Of a stretch of DNA of 64,000 bases, positions 36,701 to 44,547 are shown piece by piece. Under the pieces are notes generated by a model. It saw only the letters and a list, made by a program, of their open reading frames with translations, searched no databases and had not been told where the DNA came from. This DNA is from Mycobacterium triplex (lineage in GTDB: Bacteria; Actinomycetota; Actinomycetes; Mycobacteriales; Mycobacteriaceae). Position numbers and translations under genes: made by a program. The stretch's first letter is position 1. Each line of letters starts with the position of its first letter. The stretch is taken from NCBI RefSeq assembly GCF_000689255.1, contig NZ_HG964446.1:3764734-3828733 (forward strand). Reading direction: 5' to 3'.

Positions 36701-37463
36701 GGGCGCAGTTCAGGCCCACCGCGAGCGGTTTCGCGTGCCGGATCGAGTTCCAGAATGCTTCGGTGACCTGGCCGGACAATGTCCGCCCGGAAGCGTCGGT
36801 GATGGTGCCCGAGATTATCACCGGCCAGCGGCGTCCGCGGTCCTCGAACAGCGTCTCGACGGCGAACACCGCCGCCTTGGCGTTCAGCGAGTCGAAGATC
36901 GTCTCGATGATGAGCAGGTCGGCACCGCCATCGACAAGGCCGTTGGCGGATTCGAGGTAGGCAGCGACCAGCTGGTCGTAGGAGACGTTGCGGGCCCCGG
37001 GGTCGTTGACGTCCGGCGAGATCGACGCGGTCCGCGTCGTCGGGCCGATCGCGCCGGCGACGTAGCGGGGCTTGGACGCGGTGCTGTACTCGTCGGCGGC
37101 CTTGCGGGCCAGGGCGGCGCCGGCGTAGTTCAGCTCGTAGCTCAGGTCCGCCATGTCGTAGTCGGAGAGCGAGATCGCGTTCGCGTTGAACGTGTTGGTC
37201 TCCAGGATGTCGGCGCCCGCCTCGAGGTACTCGCGGTGAATGCCCTCGATGATCTGCGGCTGCGTCAGGGTGAGCAGGTCGTTGTTGCCCTGCAGGGCGG
37301 TCGGCCACTCGGTGAACCGATCACCGCGATAGCCGGCCTCGTCCGGCCGGTCCCGCTGGATCGCCGTGCCCATCGCGCCGTCGATCACCATGATCCGCTG
37401 GCGCAGAGCAGCCGTCAGTTCGTCGGTGCAGTCGGGGCGGATATTCGGCTCGAAGTCGCTCAC
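33729..37463 (-). CDS. metH: Cobalamin-dependent methionine synthase MetH
   Basis: A 1244-residue four-module enzyme. The homocysteine module has the zinc ligands Cys253 and Cys316/317 (NLVGGCCGTAPPH). The methyltetrahydrofolate module follows. The B12 module has DVHDIGKN near residue 770. The C-terminal activation module binds SAM for reactivation. It transfers the methyl group of methyl-THF to homocysteine. The GTG at 37463 is chosen because GGAAGGGA lies 7 nt upstream. A longer frame would begin inside the leader riboswitch. Regulation is discussed under that riboswitch. Confidence 0.95.
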   Translation of the reverse strand: MSDFEPNIRPDCTDELTAALRQRIMVIDGAMGTAIQRDRPDEAGYRGDRFTEWPTALQGNNDLLTLTQPQIIEGIHREYLEAGADILETNTFNANAISLSDYDMADLSYELNYAGAALARKAADEYSTASKPRYVAGAIGPTTRTASISPDVNDPGARNVSYDQLVAAYLESANGLVDGGADLLIIETIFDSLNAKAAVFAVETLFEDRGRRWPVIISGTITDASGRTLSGQVTEAFWNSIRHAKPLAVGLNCALGAPEMRPYIAEVARIADTFVSCYPNAGLPNAFGEYDESPEAQAGYIADFAEAGLVNLVGGCCGTAPPHIAEIAKVVEGKPPRELPQIDVATRLSGLEPLNITDDSLFVNIGERTNITGSARFRNLIKAEDYDTALSVALQQVEVGAQVIDINMDEGMIDGVAAMDRFTKLIAAEPDISRVPVMIDSSKWDVIEAGLKNVQGKPIVNSISMKEGEEKFIREARLCRKYGAAVVVMAFDEQGQADNLERRKQICGRAYRILTEEVGFPAEDIIFDPNCFALATGIEEHATYGIDFIEACAWIKENLPGVHISGGISNVSFSFRGNNPVREAIHSVFLFHAIKAGLDMGIVNAGALVPYDSIDPELRDRIEDVVLNRRPDAAERLLEIAERFNSTEKADDPAAAEWRSLPVRERITHALVKGIDAHVDADTEELRAEIAAAGGRPIEVIEGPLMDGMNVVGDLFGSGKMFLPQVVKSARVMKKAVAYLLPFIEKEKEQNGTAAAKDTNGTIVMATVKGDVHDIGKNIVGVVLQCNNFEVIDLGVMVPAEKILAAADEYDADIIGLSGLITPSLDEMVNFAAEMERKGLQIPLLIGGATTSRAHTAVKVAPRRSGPVVWVKDASRSVPVAAALLDDKQRPALLEATEKDYASLRERHSQKNERPMLTLEKARANRTPIEWDGYIPPVPAIGAGVRDFHDYDLAELREYIDWQPFFNAWEMKGRFPDILNNPASGEAARKLYDDAQQMLDTLIKEKWLTANGVIGFFPANAVGDDIEVYTDDTRTEVLTTLHNLRQQGEHRDGIPNRSLGDYIAPKATGLADYVGAFAVTAGLGSQEKIAEFKAALDDYSAILLESLADRLAEAFAERMHQRVRKEFWGFQPDEQLDNDALIDEKYRGIRPAPGYPACPEHTEKVTLFKLMDVHKRTGIELTESMAMWPGAAVSGWYFSHPQSQYFVVGRMAQDQVADYAKRKGWTLAEAERWLAPNLGYNPED

Positions 37464-37470
37464 GTAAGTC

Positions 37471-37552
37471 CCTTCCATGACGGAAGGCGTCCTTGACTCT
37501 GCCGAGCGTGGCGGAAACCGGTAGAGACCGGAGAACCGTTGCAACGCCTCTC
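37471..37552 (-). promoter_or_regulatory. Probable S-adenosylhomocysteine (SAH) riboswitch with ribosome-binding-site switch, metH leader
   Basis: On the minus strand, AGGCGT (37549-37544) pairs with ACGCCT (37490-37485), forming the closing helix P1. Between them lies GCGTTGCAAC (37547-37538), which matches the conserved SAH-riboswitch core GCGYUGCRRC. A hairpin with arms CCGG/CCGG (37531-37528, 37521-37518) and then CCGCCACGCTCGG follow, close to the conserved CCGCCAGGCUCGG. Just downstream CCTTCC (37487-37482) can pair with GGAAGG (37476-37471), the metH ribosome-binding site. P1 and this hairpin share 37485-37487 and exclude each other. Ligand binding should therefore free the site, an ON switch. 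Confidence 0.78.
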
Positions 37553-37779
37553 GACGGTGGAAAGTCTACGTCGTCCCCCAACGGCTGGACGCCCAGGTAG
37601 TTACCAAGGTTAACCAGATTGCGGACGAGCGTATTTCGTCTCGACGTCGGTTGTCGCCGCTCGCAGCAATCACCTCACAAGGATAGTCGGTCTATGCAAA
37701 TGCCCTGGTGTGCTGGGCAGTCGTGCTCCCGCCGCGCGGCTGCGGGCGGTCGGCGGGCCGCAGGCCTTAGGCTGATTCT

Positions 37780-38667
37780 GTGACTCCGCCGGATCGTGGC
37801 CCGGAAGCTTCTGCGCTGCCAGACCTCCACAACACGATTGTTGTGGCGGCGTTTGAGGGCTGGAATGACGCCGGTGACGCGGCCAGCGACGCGCTGGAGC
37901 ATCTGGACGCGATCTGGGAAGCCCAGCCGATCGTGGAGATCGACGACGAAGCGTATTACGACTACCAGGTGAACCGCCCGGTCATTCGGCAGGTCGACGG
38001 GGTGACCCGCGAACTGGTGTGGCCGGCGATGCGGATCACGCACTGCCGGCCGCCCGGCAGCGACCGCGACATCGTGTTGATGCACGGCGTGGAGCCCAAC
38101 ATGCGCTGGCGCACGTTTTGTGCGGAGCTGGTGGCCATCGCCGACAAGCTCAACGTCGACACGGTCGTGATCCTGGGCGCGCTGCTGGCCGATACCCCGC
38201 ACACCCGGCCGGTGCCGGTCTCGGGTGCGGCCTACTCCCCCGAGTCGGCGGAACGGTTCGGGTTGCAGGAGACCCGCTACGAAGGGCCGACCGGAATCGC
38301 CGGGGTGTTCCAGGACGCCTGCGTGGCGGCCGGGATCCCGGCGGTGACGTTCTGGGCCGCGGTGCCGCACTACGTGTCGCACCCACCGAACCCGAAGGCG
38401 ACGGTGGCGCTGCTGCGCCGCGTCGAAGACGTGCTCGATATCGAGGTTCCGCTGGCCGATTTGCCCGCTCAAGCCGAGGAGTGGGAGTTGGCGGTCACCG
38501 AGATGGCCGCCGAGGACGAGGACCTGGCCGACTACGTGCAGTCGCTGGAGGAACGCGGCGACGCGGAGGTCGACGTGAACGAAGCCCTGGGCAAGATCGA
38601 CGGCGATGCGCTGGCCGCCGAGTTCGAGCGCTACTTGCGCCGACGCCGTCCGGGATTCGGGCGGTGA
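37780..38667 (+). CDS. PAC2-family protein (Rv2125-like)
   Basis: A 295-residue protein with GTG start. VVAAFEGWNDAGDAASDALEHL opens the PAC2 fold; the mid-section has DTVVILGALLADTPHTRPVPV. The last 60 residues are charged and helical. PAC2 is named after a eukaryotic proteasome assembly chaperone. The mycobacterial protein has a known trimeric fold, but no proven role in proteasome assembly. It is divergent from metH and is followed by ansP1. Confidence 0.88.
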   Translation: MTPPDRGPEASALPDLHNTIVVAAFEGWNDAGDAASDALEHLDAIWEAQPIVEIDDEAYYDYQVNRPVIRQVDGVTRELVWPAMRITHCRPPGSDRDIVLMHGVEPNMRWRTFCAELVAIADKLNVDTVVILGALLADTPHTRPVPVSGAAYSPESAERFGLQETRYEGPTGIAGVFQDACVAAGIPAVTFWAAVPHYVSHPPNPKATVALLRRVEDVLDIEVPLADLPAQAEEWELAVTEMAAEDEDLADYVQSLEERGDAEVDVNEALGKIDGDALAAEFERYLRRRRPGFGR

Positions 38668-38763
38668 TCGAGCGGCTTCTCCTGTTGCCCTCCTGTGCCG
38701 ACTACGAAAAGATCGCTGGCAAACCACGCTAGACATTGGGCGAACGACGACGATTGGACCCCC

Positions 38764-40197
38764 ATGACCGCGCTGCCCGAGACGCCTCAGCCCGATCCAC
38801 ACCCGTCGGCACCTCTCAACGAGGAAGCCGGCTATCACAAGGGCCTCAAGCCCCGGCAGCTGCAGATGATCGCGATCGGCGGCGCGATCGGCACCGGGCT
38901 ATTCCTCGGTGCCAGCGGCCGACTCGTCAAGGCCGGTCCCGGGCTGTTCCTGGTGTACGCGTTCTGCGGAATCTTCGTGTTCTTCATGCTGCGCGCGCTG
39001 GGCGAGCTGGTGCTGCACCGTCCGTCGTCGGGTTCGTTCGTGTCCTACGCACGCGAGTTCTTCGGCGAGAAGGCCGCCTACGCCGTCGGCTGGATGTACT
39101 TCCTGAACTGGGCGATGACGTCGATCGTCGACACCACCGCGATCGCCACCTACCTGCATCACTGGACGGCCTTCGGGCCGGTCCCGCAATGGGTGCTCGC
39201 CCTGATCGCGTTGGTGGTGGTGTTGTCGATGAACTTGATCTCCGTCGAATGGTTCGGCGAGTTCGAGTTCTGGGCGGCACTGATCAAGGTTGTGGCACTC
39301 GTCGCCTTCTTGATCGTGGGAATTGTGTTCCTGGCCGGGCGATTTCACATCGAGGGACATGAGACCGGACCCGGCATCTGGGCCGACCATGGCGGGATGC
39401 TCCCGACCGGTGTGGTGCCCCTGCTGGTGACGGCCTCTGGAGTGGTATTCGCTTACGCCGGTGTCGAATTGGTGGGCATTGCCGCCGGCGAGACCGCCGA
39501 GCCGGAAAAGATCATGCCGCGCGCGATCAATTCGGTGATCCTGCGCGTCGCGGTGTTCTATGTCGGATCGGTCGCGCTGCTGGCGTTGCTGCTGCCCTAC
39601 ACCTCTTACAAGGCCGGCGAGAGCCCGTTCGTCACGTTCTTCTCCAAGATCGGCTTCCACGGAGCCGGTGACCTGATGAACATCGTGGTCCTCACCGCGG
39701 CGCTGTCCAGCCTGAACGCCGGACTCTATTCGACCGGCCGCGTCATGCATTCACTGGCGGTGAGCGGCAGCGGCCCCAAATTCGCGATGCGAATGACGAA
39801 ACGCGGTGTGCCCTACGGGGGTATCGCCATGACCGCCGTCATCTGCCTTGGCGGGATCGCGCTCAACGCTTTCAATCCCGGCGAGGCCTTCGAGATCGTG
39901 CTCCACGACGCGGCGCTGGGCATCATCGCGTCCTGGGGCATGATCGTGCTGTGTCAGCTCCGGTTCTACAAGCGAACCCAAGCGGGCACCCTGCAACGCC
40001 CCGGCTTCCGGATGCCGTTCACCCCGTACAGCGGCTACCTCACCTTGGTGTTCCTGGTCGGCATAGTGGTGCTGATGGCGTTCGATGAACCGGCGGGCAC
40101 CTCGACCGTCGCCGCGTTGATCGTGATCATCCCGGCGCTGATCGGGGGATGGTTTTTGGTTCGCAAGCGGGTCGCGGCCACCGCCACGCATTGGTGA
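38764..40197 (+). CDS. ansP1: L-asparagine permease AnsP1
   Basis: A 477-residue APC-family amino-acid transporter with twelve hydrophobic segments. The signature GYHKGLKPRQLQMIAIGGAI and GTGLFLGA open helix 1. Conserved FVSYAREFFGEKAAYAVGWM and AGETAEPEKIMPRAINSV follow. M. tuberculosis AnsP1 imports L-aspartate, and AnsP2 imports asparagine, so the physiological substrate could be either. The ATG at 38764 fits the family; an in-frame start 69 bp upstream is not needed. It ends 15 bp before mshC (convergent). Confidence 0.9.
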   Translation: MTALPETPQPDPHPSAPLNEEAGYHKGLKPRQLQMIAIGGAIGTGLFLGASGRLVKAGPGLFLVYAFCGIFVFFMLRALGELVLHRPSSGSFVSYAREFFGEKAAYAVGWMYFLNWAMTSIVDTTAIATYLHHWTAFGPVPQWVLALIALVVVLSMNLISVEWFGEFEFWAALIKVVALVAFLIVGIVFLAGRFHIEGHETGPGIWADHGGMLPTGVVPLLVTASGVVFAYAGVELVGIAAGETAEPEKIMPRAINSVILRVAVFYVGSVALLALLLPYTSYKAGESPFVTFFSKIGFHGAGDLMNIVVLTAALSSLNAGLYSTGRVMHSLAVSGSGPKFAMRMTKRGVPYGGIAMTAVICLGGIALNAFNPGEAFEIVLHDAALGIIASWGMIVLCQLRFYKRTQAGTLQRPGFRMPFTPYSGYLTLVFLVGIVVLMAFDEPAGTSTVAALIVIIPALIGGWFLVRKRVAATATHW

Positions 40198-40212
40198 CCG
40201 GGTCAACCGCGA

Positions 40213-41460
40213 TTACAGTTCCACCCCGAGCAGCGCATCGACCGCGGTGGCCACCAACTTCGGCGCCTCCTCGTCGTGTCCGCCGTACTCAAGCGCGTCG
40301 GTGGTCCAACCATCAAGTGCCGCGATTGCTTTGGGCGTATCGAGGTCGTCGGCCAGATACCTGCGCACCCGGGCGACGACGTCGGTGGCATCCGGGCCTG
40401 CGGGCAGCGTCGTCGCGGTGCGCCAGCGCTGCAGCCGGATGGCCGACTCGTCGAGCAGTTGCTGGCTCCACGACCGGTCCGCGCGGTAGTGCCCGGCCAG
40501 CAGACCGAGCCGAATCGCCGCCGGCTCAACACCTTGCGCGCGCAGCGCCGACACCAGCACCAGGTTGCCGCGGCTCTTCGACATCTTGTGCCCGTCCCAG
40601 CCGATCATTCCGGCGTGCACATAGTGACGGGCGAATCGCCTTTCACCCCTTACACATTCGGCGTGCGCGGCGGTGAACTCGTGATGCGGGAATACCAGGT
40701 CGCGGCCCCCGCCCTGAATGTCCAGCCCGCTGCCGATGCGGCTGAGCGCGATCGCCGCGCATTCGACATGCCAGCCGGGCCGGCCCGCGCCGAACGGTGA
40801 AGCCCAGCTGGGCTCCCCGGGCCGCTCGGCACGCCACAGCAGCGCGTCGAGTTGGTCGGTCTTGCCGGTGCGGTCCGGGTCGCCGCCGCGCTCGGCGAAC
40901 AGCCGCAGCATGGTCTCGCGGTCGTAGCCCGACTCGTAGCCGAACTGCGGCGTGGCGTCCGCGCGGTAGTAGACGTCGGGGTGTTCGTCATCGACCACGT
41001 ACGCCGCTCCGGACGCCAGCATCTTCTCGACGAGTTCCACGACCTCGGGAATGGCTTCGGTCGCCCCGACGTACTCGCGCGGCGGCAGCACCCGCAGCGC
41101 GGCCATGTCCTCGCGGAACAGCGCCACCTCGCGATCGCCGAGCTCACGCCAGTCGACGCCGTCGCGCGCGGCCCGCTCGAACAGCGGATCGTCGACGTCG
41201 GTGACGTTCTGCACGTAGTGCACGTCGTGCCCCAGATCCAGCCACAGCCGGTGGACCAGGTCGAAGGCGAGATAGGTGGCCGCGTGGCCCAAATGCGTGG
41301 CGTCATACGGCGTGATCCCGCACACGTACATGGTGGCCGCTGAACCAGGCGGGGACCCGGCCGCCACCGGGCGGACCTGGCGGTCGGAGGTGTCGTAAAG
41401 CCGTAGCTCGGGGCCGCGTCCGGGTAGCACCGGAACCTGTGCGGGAGACCACGACTGCAT
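40213..41460 (-). CDS. mshC: Cys:GlcN-Ins ligase MshC (mycothiol synthesis)
   Basis: A 415-residue relative of cysteinyl-tRNA synthetase. It has the Zn/HIGH region MYVCGITPYDATHLGHAATY and the KMSKS loop (HKMSKSRGNL), but lacks the tRNA anticodon-binding C-terminal domain of true CysRS. MshC joins cysteine to GlcN-inositol to make the mycothiol precursor. The start MQSW, shared with the M. tuberculosis protein, is at 41460. It is followed upstream by cysQ (same strand), a sulfur-metabolism neighbour. Confidence 0.95.
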   Translation of the reverse strand: MQSWSPAQVPVLPGRGPELRLYDTSDRQVRPVAAGSPPGSAATMYVCGITPYDATHLGHAATYLAFDLVHRLWLDLGHDVHYVQNVTDVDDPLFERAARDGVDWRELGDREVALFREDMAALRVLPPREYVGATEAIPEVVELVEKMLASGAAYVVDDEHPDVYYRADATPQFGYESGYDRETMLRLFAERGGDPDRTGKTDQLDALLWRAERPGEPSWASPFGAGRPGWHVECAAIALSRIGSGLDIQGGGRDLVFPHHEFTAAHAECVRGERRFARHYVHAGMIGWDGHKMSKSRGNLVLVSALRAQGVEPAAIRLGLLAGHYRADRSWSQQLLDESAIRLQRWRTATTLPAGPDATDVVARVRRYLADDLDTPKAIAALDGWTTDALEYGGHDEEAPKLVATAVDALLGVEL

Positions 41461-41541
41461 GCTGTCGACTTTAGGCCCGCCGACGATGCGGCCCGCGCAG
41501 CGGGCGGCTGAGAAGGCGGGCAATCGGGCTAGGCCCGGTGG

Positions 41542-42330
41542 TCAGCGCCACGCGTCGCGGATGGCGCCGAGCAGGATCGGCGCCACCTCCGCCCGACACA
41601 TCACGAAGTCGGGCAGATACGGGTCCTCCTGGTTGTAGCGCATCGGCGAGCCGTCCAGCCGCGACGCGTGCATGCCCGCGGCCATCACCACCCCGGCCGG
41701 TGCCGCCGAATCCCATTCCCATTGGCCGCCGGCGTGCAGGTAGGCGTCGACGTCGCCGTCGATGATGGCCATCGCCTTGGCGCCCGCGGATCCGATCGCC
41801 ACCGGCTGGATCGCCAGCGACTGCCGCATCCGGTGCAGCACGGCCGGCGGCCGGGTGGCGCTGACGGCGATGCGCAACGTGTGCGGGATCCCGACCCGCG
41901 CCCGGCTGTCGTTTACGGTGTCACTTCGATACACGATGTTGTCCCGCGCGGGCAAAGAGACTGCCGCATCGGTGATTTCGCGTCGCCCGTCGGTGGGACG
42001 CTGCCACAGCGCGATGTGTACGGCCCAGTCGTCGCGCCCCGGGGTGGAGAACTCGCGGGTGCCGTCCACCGGGTCGATGATCCACACTCGGTCGTGGTGG
42101 AGCCGCTTCAGATCGTCGTAGGCTTCCTCGCTGAGCACCGCATCGTCGGGACGCTCGGCCCGCAGCCGTCGCAGGATCAGCTCGTTGGCCAGGCTGTCGC
42201 CCGCGTCGCCGAGCATCCAGGGATGACCGAAGCCGACCTCCTCGCGCACTTTGAGCAGCAGCTCGCCGGCGTCGGCGGCGAGATCGGCGGCTAATTCGGC
42301 GTCAGTCATCTCCTCGGCAGCCGGGCTCAC
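41542..42330 (-). CDS. cysQ: 3'-phosphoadenosine-5'-phosphate phosphatase CysQ
   Basis: A 262-residue FIG-superfamily phosphatase. The metal motif is WIIDPVDGTREFSTPGRDDW, then SAGAKAMAIIDGDVDAYLHA and the C-terminal WEWDSAAPAGVVMAAG. It removes the 3'-phosphate from PAP, a by-product of sulfate assimilation and sulfation, and can act on inositol phosphates. The GTG at 42330 (VSPAAEE) is preferred over the ATG at 42309, which sits directly after its Shine-Dalgarno-like GAGGAG with no spacing. Confidence 0.92.
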   Translation of the reverse strand: MSPAAEEMTDAELAADLAADAGELLLKVREEVGFGHPWMLGDAGDSLANELILRRLRAERPDDAVLSEEAYDDLKRLHHDRVWIIDPVDGTREFSTPGRDDWAVHIALWQRPTDGRREITDAAVSLPARDNIVYRSDTVNDSRARVGIPHTLRIAVSATRPPAVLHRMRQSLAIQPVAIGSAGAKAMAIIDGDVDAYLHAGGQWEWDSAAPAGVVMAAGMHASRLDGSPMRYNQEDPYLPDFVMCRAEVAPILLGAIRDAWR

Positions 42331-42362
42331 CGCTTCAGTATCGCCGACGGCATTGCCGGGCC

Positions 42363-43178
42363 CTAAAAGGCGGGCCAGGGAATGGGCCGATGCCGATTGG
42401 GGACGGGCATCACCGGGTTGTCCAGCAGCGCGTGCGTCCGCATGCTCAGCGCCGCGATCTCGGTGCGGGTGATCAGTTCGGCCAGCGCGTCGCCCAACTC
42501 GTCGCCCAGCGCGTCGGCCAGGCCGGCGACGGCCTTGCACGTCTGATCGTCGATCGGCTTGCCGGCCCACCCCCACAGCACCGTGCGCAGCTTGTTCTCG
42601 ACGTGCAGGCACACCCCATGATCGACGCCGTAGACGTGGCCCTCGAGGTCGCGCAGCACGTGCCCGCCCTTGCGGTCGGCGTTGTTGACCAGCACGTCGA
42701 ACACCGCCATCCGCCACAAGCGAATGTCGTCGGCGTGCATCAGCACGACCTCGTCACCGCGGTAATCCTGGGCCCGCAGCACCGGCAGGTAACCCGGCTG
42801 CTGCCGGCCGGCGGGAAACAGGTCCACCAGGTCCGGTCCCGGCCGCGGATCGCTGTCCACCTCGTCGCCGGGCTGCTTCACCCACAGCTGCAACATGCCC
42901 GGGCCCGCCGGTCCGTGACGAATGATGGTGTAGGGCACCAGGTTCCAGCCCAATTGCGTCGACACCAGGTACGCGGCGCGTTCGCGGCCGGCCAGGGTCC
43001 CGTCGGGGAAGTCCCACAGCGGCTGTTCGCCGGAGATCGGCTTGTAGACGCAGTGCACGCTGGACTCGCCGAGCGTGGCCTCGCACAGGAAGGTGGCGTT
43101 GCTGGCCGAGCGGATCCGTCCGAGAACCGTCAGTTCGCCGTCCCGCAAGACCTCGCGATCGTCATTCCTCGGGTTCAT
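42363..43178 (-). CDS. SCO1664/TIGR03843-family protein, PI3/4-kinase-like (Rv2133c-like)
   Basis: A 271-residue protein with VLRDGELTVLGRIRSASNA at the start and the kinase-like motifs LWRMAVFDVLVNNADRKGGH and YGVDHGVCLH. The pattern N-x-x-D-R-K-G-x-H plus D-H-G is reminiscent of the catalytic and metal loops of the PI3/4-kinase and HipA-like fold. The family is mostly actinobacterial, without a known substrate. The ATG at 43178 overlaps the end of the DUF3090 gene by 17 bp, so the trio is probably one operon. Confidence 0.85.
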   Translation of the reverse strand: MNPRNDDREVLRDGELTVLGRIRSASNATFLCEATLGESSVHCVYKPISGEQPLWDFPDGTLAGRERAAYLVSTQLGWNLVPYTIIRHGPAGPGMLQLWVKQPGDEVDSDPRPGPDLVDLFPAGRQQPGYLPVLRAQDYRGDEVVLMHADDIRLWRMAVFDVLVNNADRKGGHVLRDLEGHVYGVDHGVCLHVENKLRTVLWGWAGKPIDDQTCKAVAGLADALGDELGDALAELITRTEIAALSMRTHALLDNPVMPVPNRHRPIPWPAF

Positions 43179-43749
43179 CGTTAGACCCGAGCAGCGCACC
43201 GCGCTTGTAACCGTTGGCGCGCGCGCAAATGTGGCCCTCAGGGTCCAGCGGTTCGTCGCACAGGGGGCAGGGCGGACGTCCAGCCGAGATCACGCGATTG
43301 GACCGGGTGGCGAACTGCCGCGCGGACTCCGGGGTCAAGAACACGCGCACCGCGTCGGGGCCTTCGTCGGTGTCGTCGAGCACCACCGAGGCGTCGAATT
43401 CGGCGTCGGTGACGGCCAGCAGTTCGACCACGACGGTTTGGGCTTCCGAGTCCCAACCCAGGCCCATGGTTCCGACCCGGAACTCCGCGTCGACCGGCGT
43501 GATGAGCGGGTTGAGGTCGTCGACCTCGGCCGGCTCCGGCGGGACGGGTGTGCCGAACCGGCGATTCACCTCGAGCAGCAGCGCCCCGATGCGCTCGGCG
43601 AGCACCGCGACCTGTTGCTTCTCCAGCACCACCGACACCACCCGGGAATCGCCCACCGCCTGGATGTAGAAGGTGCGATTTCCGGGCTGACCGACGGTCC
43701 CGGCCACGAAGCGGTCGGGTGTGCGGAATACATGGATTGCGCGAGCCAT
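43162..43749 (-). CDS. DUF3090 / TIGR03847 family protein (Rv2134c-like)
   Basis: A 195-residue protein opening MARAIHVFRTPDRFVAGTVG. The C-terminal section has CPLCDEPLDPEGHICARANG, a CxxC...HxC pattern that probably binds zinc. The family is an actinobacterial marker that almost always sits with the kinase-like gene downstream and the phosphatase upstream, as here. The function is unknown. The pairing of a kinase-like and a phosphatase-like partner suggests work on one phosphorylated small molecule; this is inference. Confidence 0.87.
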   Translation of the reverse strand: MARAIHVFRTPDRFVAGTVGQPGNRTFYIQAVGDSRVVSVVLEKQQVAVLAERIGALLLEVNRRFGTPVPPEPAEVDDLNPLITPVDAEFRVGTMGLGWDSEAQTVVVELLAVTDAEFDASVVLDDTDEGPDAVRVFLTPESARQFATRSNRVISAGRPPCPLCDEPLDPEGHICARANGYKRGALLGSNDEPEE

Positions 43750-43812
43750 GGCACCTCCAAAATACCGGCTGTTGCCGTCGCAAGGCGATTCGATGCGGTT
43801 GGTGCAACCGAG

Positions 43813-44547
43813 TTAGTCAGTGGTTCCCCCGACGACCGCGTCGCTCGACTGCTCTGCGTCGGCCGGTTCTTGTTGCGGCTCTTCTGATTTGTCGCTTTCG
43901 GCGTCGGGCGGCGGCCCGGCCCGCAGCGCGGCGGCCAACCGTCCACCGGTGTGGTTGACGTGCAACACAAACGGCCGCAGCGGGGTGTAGCGGATCACGC
44001 TCACCGACGCCGGGTCGGCGGTGACACGCTGGAAGCCGTCCAGATGCATGCCGTAGGCGTCGGCGATCAGCGACTTGATGACATCACCGTGCGTGCAAGC
44101 CACCCACAGTGCATCACCGCCGTGCTCCTCGGCCAGCCGCCGGTCGTGTTCGCGCACCGCGGCCACCGCCCGCGCCTGCACTTGCGCCAGCCCCTCACCG
44201 CCGGGAAACACCGCCGCGCTGGGATGCGCCTGCACGACCCGCCACAACGGCTCCTTGCCCAGCTCGCCGATCTTGCGGCCGGTCCACTCGCCGTAGTCCA
44301 CCTCGGCCAGCCGGTCTTCGACGAGCGGCTGAAGGCACAGCGCCTCGGCCAGCGGCGTGACCGTGTTCCGGCAGCGCAGCAGCGGCGAGGTGATGACGGC
44401 GCGGATCGGCAGGTCGCCGATGCGGTCGATCAGTCCCGCGGCCTGCTCGCGGCCCTTGTCGTCGAGGTCGACGCCCTCGGAGCGGCCGGCCAACACACCC
44501 GCCGTGTTCGAGGTCGAGCGGCCGTGGCGCAACAGGATCACAGTCAC
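43813..44547 (-). CDS. Histidine phosphatase superfamily protein (MSMEG_4193/TIGR03848 type; Rv2135c-like)
   Basis: A 244-residue protein. VTVILLRHGRSTSN carries the catalytic RHG motif at residues 7-10 and WVACTHGDVIKSL the second catalytic histidine. The last 50 residues are disordered and acidic. It is predicted to hydrolyse phosphomonoesters, with unknown substrate. The GTG at 44547 overlaps the uppP stop as GTGA. It starts the three-gene conserved set with DUF3090 and the kinase-like gene. Confidence 0.9.
   Translation of the reverse strand: MTVILLRHGRSTSNTAGVLAGRSEGVDLDDKGREQAAGLIDRIGDLPIRAVITSPLLRCRNTVTPLAEALCLQPLVEDRLAEVDYGEWTGRKIGELGKEPLWRVVQAHPSAAVFPGGEGLAQVQARAVAAVREHDRRLAEEHGGDALWVACTHGDVIKSLIADAYGMHLDGFQRVTADPASVSVIRYTPLRPFVLHVNHTGGRLAAALRAGPPPDAESDKSEEPQQEPADAEQSSDAVVGGTTD

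Noticed and set aside
34617..37496. A 959-codon open frame opposite metH
   Set aside because: Same GC effect. The opposite frame has a clear, complete MetH with correct zinc and B12 motifs.
37464..37779. Cobalamin or SAM riboswitch before metH
   Set aside because: The characteristic B12-box and SAM-I/IV cores were not found. The conserved GCGTTGCAAC core fits the SAH class instead.
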